DNA of 7,675 bases from an uncultured Rickettsiales bacterium (GTDB lineage: Bacteria > Pseudomonadota > Alphaproteobacteria > Rickettsiales > Midichloriaceae), in the NCBI GenBank assembly GCA_937996615.1, contig CALKVD010000093.1, forward strand, positions 1 to 7,675, read 5' to 3'. Positions 1 to 6,531 of this stretch are shown here, in pieces. Below the pieces are notes generated by a model, which did not search any database, was not told the origin of the DNA, and worked only from the letters and a program-made list of their open reading frames with translations. Position numbers and translations under genes: made by a program. Position 1 is the stretch's first letter. Every line of letters begins with the position of its first letter.

Positions 1-134
1 CTATGGATCGGTGCACAAGGATATATATCATTAAAAGCCAAGGTATGTTCGCTTTCATAAACTGGCGAAGATTTGACTTCATTCCGCAGTAGTTTAGCAA
101 ACACATTGGATTTATCGTAGGAATTTTTGGTCAT
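1..134 (-). CDS. HIT-family (HinT-like) protein, 5' part, cut by window edge
   Basis: Only the first 44 codons lie in the window; the gene continues past position 1. I translated the minus strand from the ATG at 134-132. The peptide begins MTKNSYDKSNVFAKLLRNE, and its later part reads VYESEHTLAFNDIYPCAPIH. This matches the N-terminus of HIT-domain proteins, where a 'F-x-K-I/L-x-x-x-E' helix is followed by 'V-Y-E-x-x-x-x-L-A-F-x-D-I-x-P-x-A-P-x-H'. HinT-type proteins are small cytoplasmic dimers that hydrolyse purine nucleoside phosphoramidates. Their catalytic His-x-His-x-His motif lies near the C-terminus, so it cannot be checked here. The start is supported by GAGGA eight bases upstream of the ATG, the clearest ribosome-binding site in the window. 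The next gene upstream on this strand, tilS, ends 247 bp away, so this gene probably has its own promoter. The family call is fairly sure; the exact subfamily is not. Confidence 0.82.
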   Translation of the reverse strand, partial: MTKNSYDKSNVFAKLLRNEVKSSPVYESEHTLAFNDIYPCAPIH

Positions 135-141
135 TTACTCA

Positions 142-147
142 ATCCTC
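142..147 (-). promoter_or_regulatory. Shine-Dalgarno site of the HIT-family gene
   Basis: On the minus strand the leader reads TGAGGATTGAGTAAATG. GAGGA sits eight bases before the ATG, a normal ribosome-binding distance. It fixes the start of the partial HIT gene. It is notable because the other gene starts in this window show no comparable motif. Confidence 0.6.
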
Positions 148-212
148 ATAATGTCGTTGTTGCAAAAATATTATGATAATGATGCACAGAGTTTGGGAAA
201 GGGTTTTTTGTT

Positions 213-241
213 ATTTAAAAACACTATGCTGCTGCAAGCAA
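213..241 (-). promoter_or_regulatory. Weak promoter candidate upstream of the HIT-family gene
   Basis: On the minus strand TTGCTT (241-236) is followed after 17 bp by TTAAAT (218-213). Spacing and polarity suit a sigma-70-type promoter for the HIT gene, with a leader of about 70 nt. The -10 hexamer is poor and such matches are common in AT-rich DNA, so this is only a candidate. The rest of the 135-381 gap shows no RNA gene or clear terminator. Confidence 0.22.
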
Positions 242-381
242 AGATAGCAGAATTCTCATTTGTAGTCGATGATTTTTTGCTATTTAGGGGTTAGGAGGTT
301 GCAGAATTTATTGTTAATCTGTATCAACTTTAAATATATAATATTATAATATAGTAATGCTATAAAATTCTTGCTGTGTAA

Positions 382-1575
382 TTATTTTTCTTTAGTGATT
401 TTTAACCATTGTTTTTCTGTTGTTTCTATTTTAACTAAAATGCAGTTAGCAAGAGTAAATTTACATTTATTTGCTGGTTTTGTTTGAGTTTGTCGCAGTT
501 TATTTTGGTCATTATGGTAATTTGTTTGACTTTTAGCTTCTGCTTTGGAATTTAATATTTTATTATTAGAAACAGTTTTGATATTCAATTTTCCCAAGGC
601 ATTTAGTAAGCTGGATAGCCTTAAACTATTGTTGCCTCCCACTTTTAATAAAACAGTTTTGAGCATACGCAACTTGATTTCCTCATGTTGGGACATAAAA
701 GCACTAAGATCTAATAAGGCACAAGATTCATCTTTCCAGACAATCAATGATTGCATTTTCTTTTTGACTTCTAATTCGATGAATTCGTTAGATCGTCTTG
801 CATTATTTGCTACCATGGCAATTCTAGGAATGATGAGCGCGCTATTTTTTGCTCCAGAATTGGTATTAATAAATTCTACCATACTTCCTAACAATTTTCT
901 AATCATCACTCTATCATATTGCAACTTATGATTGCTTGGATCGTTTACCCAACTTATATTAAGTTTTTGCAAATAGTTTTCAATCTCATTTCTTTGGTAA
1001 TTCAGTAATGGCCGCAATACAATTAGTTCATCGGTATTATTATTGTAAATAGTTTGGGGGCTGATACCAGATAGTCCATTAATTCCGCTACCTCTTAGCA
1101 ATCGCATCAAAACCGTTTCAGCTTGATCATTTTGGGTATGGGCGGTGCATAGAATTTTGATACTGTTTTTTTGGCAATATTTATTGAGCAAATCGTAGCG
1201 AGCTTTTCTAGCAATCGCTTGAATTCCACCATCGCTTGATTTTCGCTTTAATGTCGCATCATGTTGCCAAGTTAGAATATGAGTTTCTATGCCAATGATA
1301 TCTTTAATATAATTTTGAACCAAAATAGCTTCTGATGTTGATTCTGGACGTAGTTGATGATCGACAATTAAGCAAACAACTTTAAATTGCAATTTTAATC
1401 CCAGGTAATGCAATAAAACTGCAAGACATGTGCTATCAGCTCCTCCAGAAAGTGCCACTGATATAGTTTGGTTTTGAAGTTTGATGTTAGCTAACCCTAA
1501 GCTTACACATTCTAAAAAAGCTTGCTCAAAAGATGATTCAAGGCAAAAATTGTCTTGTTTGTTCCTATTATTCAT
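382..1575 (-). CDS. tilS: tRNA(Ile)-lysidine synthetase
   Basis: TilS uses ATP and lysine to convert C34 of the CAU anticodon of tRNA-Ile2 to lysidine, switching both decoding and charging from Met to Ile. It is cytoplasmic and normally essential. Numbered from the chosen start (397 residues): the N-type PP-loop SGGADS is at 43-48, DHQLRPES at 72-79, and the H-x-x-x-D-Q-A-E-T segment (TAHTQNDQAETVLMRLLRGSG region) from 144. GLSGI follows near 167, RPLL at 188-191, DPSN at 212-215 and a paired-arginine YDRVMIRKLL at 220-229. The C-terminal third is poorly conserved and holds a hydrophilic K/N/Q-rich stretch at about 331-372. I chose the ATG at 1575-1573 because it forms an ATGA overlap with the ftsA stop, suggesting translational coupling. 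A longer frame begins at 1599 (405 residues), but it has no ribosome-binding site and makes the region before the PP-loop unusually long. No terminator-like hairpin is evident after the stop. Confidence 0.95.
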   Translation of the reverse strand: MNNRNKQDNFCLESSFEQAFLECVSLGLANIKLQNQTISVALSGGADSTCLAVLLHYLGLKLQFKVVCLIVDHQLRPESTSEAILVQNYIKDIIGIETHILTWQHDATLKRKSSDGGIQAIARKARYDLLNKYCQKNSIKILCTAHTQNDQAETVLMRLLRGSGINGLSGISPQTIYNNNTDELIVLRPLLNYQRNEIENYLQKLNISWVNDPSNHKLQYDRVMIRKLLGSMVEFINTNSGAKNSALIIPRIAMVANNARRSNEFIELEVKKKMQSLIVWKDESCALLDLSAFMSQHEEIKLRMLKTVLLKVGGNNSLRLSSLLNALGKLNIKTVSNNKILNSKAEAKSQTNYHNDQNKLRQTQTKPANKCKFTLANCILVKIETTEKQWLKITKEK

Positions 1576-2810
1576 CCTTGTAAATACTGATTTAACCATT
1601 TTAATATTTTATCAGTGATACTGGAACGATTTTTTTCACCTTTGAAGGGCTTGTTTTTACTGTCAATATTTTCAGCAATATGTTTCAACATTCCGCTCGC
1701 AACACCTAGTTCTAGTTGGATGCTGTTATCTATATTTTGTACATATGATGGTTGACCAATACGCGCCTTGCTAGAGAAAACGTGAGCTATTAATTCTCTT
1801 AACCCTGAAAGTCTTGCGCCACCTCCAGTAATCAAAAAACGACTTGCGGGCCGGATGTTGCTATGGAGAATTTTCTGCATTAACAGGTCAAGGATTTCGT
1901 CAACTCGAGCTCGGATAATTTCGATTAATAAAGCTCGATTAATTATTGTTTCTCCAAGTTCAGATTCAAAATTAGATTGCACTTCTATTGTTTCTTGAAT
2001 ATCGGAATCAGTAACAATAACTCCGCCATATAAATTCTTCAAACGTTCTGCTTCTACTGTTTCTATTCCTAAACTGATTGCGATGTCGTTGGTTATGTTC
2101 ATCCCACCAACAGTAACAGCATCAGTATAGACCATATGACTGTTTTGAAATATGGTAAAAGAAGTTGAGCCAGCTCCAAAATCTATTACATTCACTCCGA
2201 TTTCCATTTCATCACCTTGGAGGGAAGAAATGCCACTTGCATAGCCGCTAGCAATATAACCCAAGACTTGAATCCCACATTTGTCAAGGCAATTAGTAAA
2301 ATTAAGTAGATTATTGGTTGGAGTTGAAACAATATTTACGTCACACTGCAGTTCGGTTCCATACATCCCTAGAGGATTACGAATCCCGCTATTACCATCT
2401 ATACTATAATTGTAAACAAATGTATGCAAACTTTCTAAGTTTTGGCTATTATGGTTTTCCATCGCGTTTAGGAGTATTTTACTTAAATCTTTTGCTCCTA
2501 CTTCGTGGCCAACTATGTTGTGCCTCGCTCTTATTTGATGCGAAATTAGTTGTGCTGATGAAATGCTGACATAAGCTTTTTTGATTCTCTCGCCTGAGTT
2601 TTCTTCGGCCATCTCAATTGCTTTCAAGATACTGTTCTCTGCGGTGTTTATATCTGTTATGATGCCTGATTTTATACCTTGAGCAGAATGGTAACCCAAC
2701 CCATTGATCACAATTTCGTCAGATGCATTTATTTTGGCAACAAGGCAAGCAATCTTAGAACTACCTATGTCGATCACAATGATGCTATTGTTGCGTTGTT
2801 TGAGGCTCAT
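1572..2810 (-). CDS. ftsA: Cell division protein FtsA
   Basis: FtsA is the actin-like ATPase that tethers FtsZ filaments to the inner membrane and recruits later divisome proteins. The 412-residue length is normal for the family. The actin-fold nucleotide motifs are visible: phosphate-1 IDIGSSK at 13-19, phosphate-2 VIDFGAGST at 208-216, and the adenosine motif LITGGGARLSGL at 326-337. The FtsA-specific SHS2 (1C) subdomain spans roughly 85-165, including VSISSAQLISHQ. The protein ends in an amphipathic helix, ITDKILKWLNQYLQ (398-411), which fits the conserved membrane-targeting sequence after a charged linker (about 383-397). The ATG at 2810-2808 gives the usual short N-terminus; upstream there is only a weak purine stretch (AATAAG). 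ftsA precedes tilS with a 4-bp overlap and diverges from uvrC. No ftsQ, ftsZ or mur gene is adjacent, unlike the usual dcw cluster. Confidence 0.95.
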   Translation of the reverse strand: MSLKQRNNSIIVIDIGSSKIACLVAKINASDEIVINGLGYHSAQGIKSGIITDINTAENSILKAIEMAEENSGERIKKAYVSISSAQLISHQIRARHNIVGHEVGAKDLSKILLNAMENHNSQNLESLHTFVYNYSIDGNSGIRNPLGMYGTELQCDVNIVSTPTNNLLNFTNCLDKCGIQVLGYIASGYASGISSLQGDEMEIGVNVIDFGAGSTSFTIFQNSHMVYTDAVTVGGMNITNDIAISLGIETVEAERLKNLYGGVIVTDSDIQETIEVQSNFESELGETIINRALLIEIIRARVDEILDLLMQKILHSNIRPASRFLITGGGARLSGLRELIAHVFSSKARIGQPSYVQNIDNSIQLELGVASGMLKHIAENIDSKNKPFKGEKNRSSITDKILKWLNQYLQG

Positions 2811-2841
2811 AACTTATTCTTAAAACTTAAAGATGATAAAT

Positions 2842-2871
2842 TTGATATTTATGTTACATATTGTATATAAC
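2842..2871 (+). promoter_or_regulatory. Candidate uvrC promoter (distal)
   Basis: TTGATA (2842-2847) is followed after 18 bp by TATAAC (2866-2871) on the plus strand, a reasonable sigma-70-type pair. Transcription would start near 2878, leaving a leader of about 70 nt before uvrC. The -10 overlaps a 12-bp palindrome at 2868-2879. This is inferred from sequence only, in AT-rich DNA where chance matches are frequent. Confidence 0.35.
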
Positions 2872-2891
2872 TATAGTTAAGTATAGCTTAG
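2868..2891. repeat. 12-bp palindrome plus tandem 10-mer in the ftsA/uvrC divergent region
   Basis: TAACTATAGTTA (2868-2879) is a perfect palindrome. Overlapping it, TATAGTTAAG (2872-2881) is followed directly by TATAGCTTAG (2882-2891), two 10-base units matching at 8 positions. The cluster lies in the middle of the 140-bp region between the divergent ftsA and uvrC starts and overlaps the proposed distal uvrC -10. It could be an operator, but no regulator is identified and AT-rich DNA yields some palindromes by chance. Confidence 0.4.
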
Positions 2892-2908
2892 CTTTTTTCA
2901 ATAGTAAT

Positions 2909-2939
2909 TTGCAATCAATTTTACCTAACCCAATATAAT
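2909..2939 (+). promoter_or_regulatory. Candidate uvrC promoter (proximal)
   Basis: TTGCAA (2909-2914) and a perfect TATAAT (2934-2939) are separated by 19 bp, slightly longer than ideal. The TATAAT ends 11 bases before the uvrC ATG, so a transcript from here would have almost no leader. No Shine-Dalgarno motif precedes that ATG, so leaderless translation would be consistent. Confidence 0.35.
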
Positions 2940-2950
2940 AACGATTTAAT

Positions 2951-4780
2951 ATGAAGCTTGAAACTGGTATTAAAATTATTGCTGAGTATGTTAAAATATT
3001 GCCCCAACTCCCTGGAATTTATCAAATGCTAGATGATAATGATCAGGTATTATATATAGGCAAAGCAAAAAGTTTGAAAAACCGAGTTGTTAGCTATACC
3101 CAAGTTAATCGTCTCAACAATAGATTGCAAAGAATGGTTTCTGAAACCACAAAAATGGTTTTTGTTAATACCCATACTGAGCTCGAGGCTCTGTTGCTTG
3201 AAGCTAATCTAATCAATAAACTAAAACCAAAGTATAATGTCTTAATATATGACGAGCAAAAATCATTATTTATAGGAGTAAGTAAAAATCATAAATTTCC
3301 AAGAGTTTTTAAATATAGGGGGGTTCCAAGCAAAAGCAGTAAAAATAATAGTAAATTTTTTGGTCCTCAGACGTCTTCGGTGCATGTTGAGAATACCATA
3401 GTAATGCTGCAAAAGATGTTTTTGCTGCGAAACTGTAAGGATAATTTTTTCCTAAATCGATCCAGTCCATGTTTGCAGTACCATATTAAGCGATGTAGCG
3501 CGCCTTGTGTAGGGAAAATTTCAGAGTCAGATTATGAATATATGGTTAAGCAAGCTTGTGATTTTTTAGAAGGCAAAACAACAACAATACAAGAAAATTT
3601 AGCAGCAGAAATGCAAAAAGCCAGTGCTGAATTTGCCTATGAAAGAGCAGCTTTTTATCGTGATCGTCTTAAAATGCTGGCTCAGGTTCAGGCATATCAA
3701 AAAATTAACACCTTCAAAGTTGTTGACGTTGACGTCATCGCTGTTGTTGAGCTTGGCTATATGCAATGTATTCAGCTATTTAGTTTCCGTCAAGGCAGGC
3801 AAATCGGGCATCACAGCTACTATGCTAAAAACGATAGCGATGACAAAAGTTTAGTGATATCAGCTTTTTTGAGTCGATATTATACCAACCAGATACCGCC
3901 AAAAGAAATTATCTTGAACATCGATTGTGACAACCAAGAGTTGTTAGAAAAAGCTTTATCAGAAATAGCGAACCAAAAAGTTGAAATTATTAAGCCAATC
4001 AGGGGAGCAAAGCTAGAATTGATTAAATACGCTGAATATAATGGGATGCAAGCATTACAACGCCATAATAGCTCAGCTAATACTAATGAAGTAGTATTAG
4101 AAGATATTGCTAAACTATTTAAATTGCAATCCATCCCAAAACGTATTGAGGTATATGATAATAGTCACACATCTGGCAATAATGCCTATGGTGCTATGAT
4201 AGTTGCAACCCCTACTGGGTTTAATAAATCTGCTTATAAACGTTTTGCTTTTTCTCTAATCGAAGCTGGTGGTGGTGATGATTATGGAATGATGCGTCAA
4301 ATGATTAGACGAAGATTTGATAATAATTTGAGGCATGACTTACCAGATTTGATGATTATCGATGGTGGTAAAGGGCAACTTAGCGTTGTGTTACGGACTT
4401 TGGCAGAACTTAGTATTGATATTCCTGTTGTTGCAATTGCTAAAGGTATAGAAAGAAATAAAGGGGGAGAAAAATTATGGCTCGATCTCGACAATTTTAT
4501 TACCTTACCTCCAAATTGTGCAACACTATATTACCTGGAGCGACTGAGGGATGAAGCTCATCGCTTTGGAATCACAACCCATCGAGCTAAAAACACCAAA
4601 CAAATGAAACATTCCTCAATCCAAAAAATAGCAGGAATTGGTCAAAAACGAGCCAAAGCATTGTTAGCGCACTTTGGCTCAGTATCAGGAATTATTGGTG
4701 CTGGAATCAAAGATCTGCAAAGAATCAAAGGAATCAGTAAGTCGATTGCTGAGAAGATATATCAACATTTTCACGAGTGA
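2951..4780 (+). CDS. uvrC: Excinuclease ABC subunit C
   Basis: UvrC makes both incisions around a DNA lesion after recruitment by the UvrB-DNA complex in nucleotide excision repair. The 609 residues cover the full family architecture. The GIY-YIG domain for the 3' cut has PGIYQM at 21-26, LYIGKAKSLKNRV at 34-46 and the probable metal-binding Glu84 in LLLEANLI. A cysteine set C162, C174, C182, C186 follows. The UvrB-binding UVR motif is at about 220-245 (EFAYERAAFYRDRL). The RNase H-like domain for the 5' cut has D403 in YDNSHTSG, D443/D444 in GGDDYGMM, D471 in IDGGKGQL and H537 in DEAHRFGI. A tandem helix-hairpin-helix region (about 555-607) contains IAGIGQKRAKALLAHFGS and IKGISKSIAEKI. The ATG at 2951 gives the usual spacing to the GIY motif but has no Shine-Dalgarno site. 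No LexA-like box of the alphaproteobacterial GTTC-N7-GTTC type is visible upstream. Confidence 0.97.
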   Translation: MKLETGIKIIAEYVKILPQLPGIYQMLDDNDQVLYIGKAKSLKNRVVSYTQVNRLNNRLQRMVSETTKMVFVNTHTELEALLLEANLINKLKPKYNVLIYDEQKSLFIGVSKNHKFPRVFKYRGVPSKSSKNNSKFFGPQTSSVHVENTIVMLQKMFLLRNCKDNFFLNRSSPCLQYHIKRCSAPCVGKISESDYEYMVKQACDFLEGKTTTIQENLAAEMQKASAEFAYERAAFYRDRLKMLAQVQAYQKINTFKVVDVDVIAVVELGYMQCIQLFSFRQGRQIGHHSYYAKNDSDDKSLVISAFLSRYYTNQIPPKEIILNIDCDNQELLEKALSEIANQKVEIIKPIRGAKLELIKYAEYNGMQALQRHNSSANTNEVVLEDIAKLFKLQSIPKRIEVYDNSHTSGNNAYGAMIVATPTGFNKSAYKRFAFSLIEAGGGDDYGMMRQMIRRRFDNNLRHDLPDLMIIDGGKGQLSVVLRTLAELSIDIPVVAIAKGIERNKGGEKLWLDLDNFITLPPNCATLYYLERLRDEAHRFGITTHRAKNTKQMKHSSIQKIAGIGQKRAKALLAHFGSVSGIIGAGIKDLQRIKGISKSIAEKIYQHFHE

Positions 4781-4831
4781 TCAATTGCTAGATTTATTCT
4801 TAACACCAAAAATTCATGTTAGTGCAAAAAA

Positions 4832-6439
4832 TTATTTACTAATTGCCTGCAAATTAGCAGCTAATGTATTAGCTGTTAATGCTACTTTATCAACTGTATT
4901 AGCGCTGCTTACTGCGTGAACAATCGCTGCTGCGGCGATTGAAATTAAGCCTGTCACTGAAGCAATAAAAAGATTGGCAGACAATAAGTGAGCTATAGTG
5001 AATCCGCTGCTTCCAATTCCGAGATAGGTAGCAAACCTGACGCTATTATCATTTTTGCCTGACAGCCTCATTGTTGTGGTTTGAGCATCTTTAATCTCTG
5101 TGGTAAGTTTCTTATCATTTTCTTTAGTTTCTGCAATTACTTGTTTACAGCCTTCTATAACAATTGCAATATCAGCTAACTGGCTATGGTTGTGTTGCTG
5201 ATATTTAATTGCCTCTGCTTTTATTTCATTGATTTTTTCTTTACTGGTTGGATCCAAATTAGAATTGCCTTTATCTATATTAGATATCACCTTGTCTAGT
5301 GTTTTTTGATTTGCTTTGCTTTCTTTTTCTAGTTGTTTTTTAGTCACTTCTAGTTTTTCTAAAGTTTCTTGATTTGCTAAAGTTTCTGTTTTTGAAGCTT
5401 TTATTTGAGCTTGGAGATTGTTTAGTTGATTTTCTAGCTCCTGAGATTGGTTTTGAAGCATTTCAGTAAATTTCTGGCTAGCGTAATAGGCGGCTCCAAC
5501 TCCAACCAACGCAAATGGCGACAGGATAATCGCTCCCAAAACACCAGCAATAGCTAAGCCAATAGTATTGTCGCTGATTGTTTTTTGCCAACCTTCATCA
5601 GTCTTTTGCGTAAGCTCTTGGAGTTTTTTTGATATTTGGGCAAATTCGTCGGTATATATGCGATATTTCTCGGAGTTCTGATCTATTTTTCCAATTGTTT
5701 CAGCTATCTCCTCTGATTTTTGCGTCATTTCATTATTCAATCTAAAAATCTTATCCCTGATACTTTCAATATTTTGCAAATCTTTATTCTCCTTTTTATT
5801 AGCATTAGGGTTTGGCATTTGTGTCTGATTTTGCTGCAAAGCTGTATTTTCTCTTTGCTTATCTGCAGCTTCTGCTGCACCTGTTAGTTGTTCTGCTAGG
5901 TTACTTTTGTTTTGTTCGGATAATTGCGTGTTGGTAGCTGGTTTTACTTCGCTATTTTGTTTTGATTTTCCCAGAGTTATGGCCATATCTAAAATCGGAT
6001 TATTCAATGAAGATCCTGCTTTATAAGACTCAAATGCTTTGCTAATTTGCTCCGGAGATAGGGCAGATTGCTTAAGTAAAAATAGCGTTAATGTTTCCTT
6101 TTCTGTTAGATTTTCAATCTTATTTCCACGGGTATTTTGCAAATGATTAGCAAATTCTGGCGGAAGATTTTGCCATAGTGTTTCTGAGTTTTTTGGATCT
6201 ATAATTTGTTTTTTTGCCATTTCAGTAAACATTTTATATGCTTTTTCCTGATTAGAGGGTGAGTGATTTGTAAATTGTTCAGATCCATCTAGCGTATTCA
6301 TCGCTTTTGTCCATCCTGGCATATCTTTAATATCTTCTTGCTGGAGTTCGCTTTGCGGAAAAGTACTTTGAGCAATCGGGGCTTGCCCTACAATTGCTTC
6401 TTTGATTCCAGCACCAATACCTTTCAAGAATTTTTTCAT
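4832..6439 (-). CDS. Coiled-coil membrane-associated protein of unknown function
   Basis: I do not recognise a family for this 535-residue protein. It starts with a short basic, glycine-containing helix (MKKFLKGIGAGIKEAIVG) with no evident signal-peptidase site. Residues 30-160 look globular and mostly helical. Residues 163-220 are a Q/N/A-rich, probably disordered linker. A coiled coil is likely at about 221-285, then a strongly hydrophobic segment at 292-319. A second, longer coiled coil at about 322-455 includes ANQETLEKL (355-363) and ANQKTLDKV (376-384), a 21-residue (three-heptad) repeat. A hydrophobic region at 471-511 is long enough for a membrane hairpin, followed by a short T/A/N-rich tail. 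Two or three membrane segments are therefore plausible. Composition and codon use resemble the neighbours, so recent transfer is not evident. It is convergent with uvrC and lies downstream of obg on the same strand, with its own promoter candidate. Possible roles include a structural envelope protein or a secreted host-directed protein, but neither is shown. Confidence 0.85.
   Translation of the reverse strand: MKKFLKGIGAGIKEAIVGQAPIAQSTFPQSELQQEDIKDMPGWTKAMNTLDGSEQFTNHSPSNQEKAYKMFTEMAKKQIIDPKNSETLWQNLPPEFANHLQNTRGNKIENLTEKETLTLFLLKQSALSPEQISKAFESYKAGSSLNNPILDMAITLGKSKQNSEVKPATNTQLSEQNKSNLAEQLTGAAEAADKQRENTALQQNQTQMPNPNANKKENKDLQNIESIRDKIFRLNNEMTQKSEEIAETIGKIDQNSEKYRIYTDEFAQISKKLQELTQKTDEGWQKTISDNTIGLAIAGVLGAIILSPFALVGVGAAYYASQKFTEMLQNQSQELENQLNNLQAQIKASKTETLANQETLEKLEVTKKQLEKESKANQKTLDKVISNIDKGNSNLDPTSKEKINEIKAEAIKYQQHNHSQLADIAIVIEGCKQVIAETKENDKKLTTEIKDAQTTTMRLSGKNDNSVRFATYLGIGSSGFTIAHLLSANLFIASVTGLISIAAAAIVHAVSSANTVDKVALTANTLAANLQAISK
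4853..4880. repeat. 13-bp-arm inverted repeat at the 3' end of the coiled-coil gene
   Basis: ATTAGCAGCTAAT (4853-4865) and ATTAGCTGTTAAT (4868-4880) are inverted copies with one mismatch, separated by GT. As plus-strand RNA the mismatch is a G-U pair, and GC/GC flanks (4849-4850 with 4881-4882) could extend the stem past a two-base bulge. It lies 73 nt beyond the uvrC stop, inside the last codons of the minus-strand gene. No T-run follows it on the plus strand; on the minus strand a T6 run begins 22 nt downstream (4830-4825), just after the stop codon. It may aid transcription termination in the convergent region, but it also encodes the repetitive LTANTLAANL tail, so it could be incidental. 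Confidence 0.4.
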
Positions 6440-6462
6440 GATTTTATTATATAATTCATAAT

Positions 6463-6492
6463 GTTATAAATATAATGATAACACTACATCAA
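6463..6492 (-). promoter_or_regulatory. Candidate promoter of the coiled-coil protein gene
   Basis: On the minus strand TTGATG (6492-6487) is followed after 18 bp by TATAAC (6468-6463). The -10 ends 23 bases before the ATG at 6439, giving a short leader. No Shine-Dalgarno motif is seen in the leader (AATAAAATC precedes the ATG). The site suggests transcription independent of obg. Certainty is modest because the surroundings are very AT-rich. Confidence 0.35.
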
Positions 6493-6509
6493 TAATAAAG
6501 CAATTATTG

Positions 6510-6524
6510 TTAATATATTATTAA
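6510..6524. repeat. AT-only palindrome upstream of the coiled-coil gene
   Basis: TTAATA (6510-6515) and TATTAA (6519-6524) are perfect inverted arms around TAT. It sits just upstream of the proposed -35 of the coiled-coil gene. With only A and T it may be chance. Confidence 0.25.
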
Positions 6525-6531
6525 TTTATTG

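Noticed and set aside
135..381. tRNA, small RNA or riboswitch in the tilS/HIT gap
   Set aside because: No T-loop consensus, cloverleaf or strong stem-loop with T-run was seen; only short direct repeats such as GCAGAATT (248-255, 301-308).
545..931. 128-codon plus-strand frame opposite tilS
   Set aside because: It lies wholly antisense to well-conserved TilS sequence and its peptide shows no domain; it is a shadow frame.
4674..4919. 81-codon plus-strand frame spanning the uvrC end and the convergent gap
   Set aside because: It overlaps the helix-hairpin-helix end of UvrC in another frame and the tail of the opposing gene; no start signal or domain.
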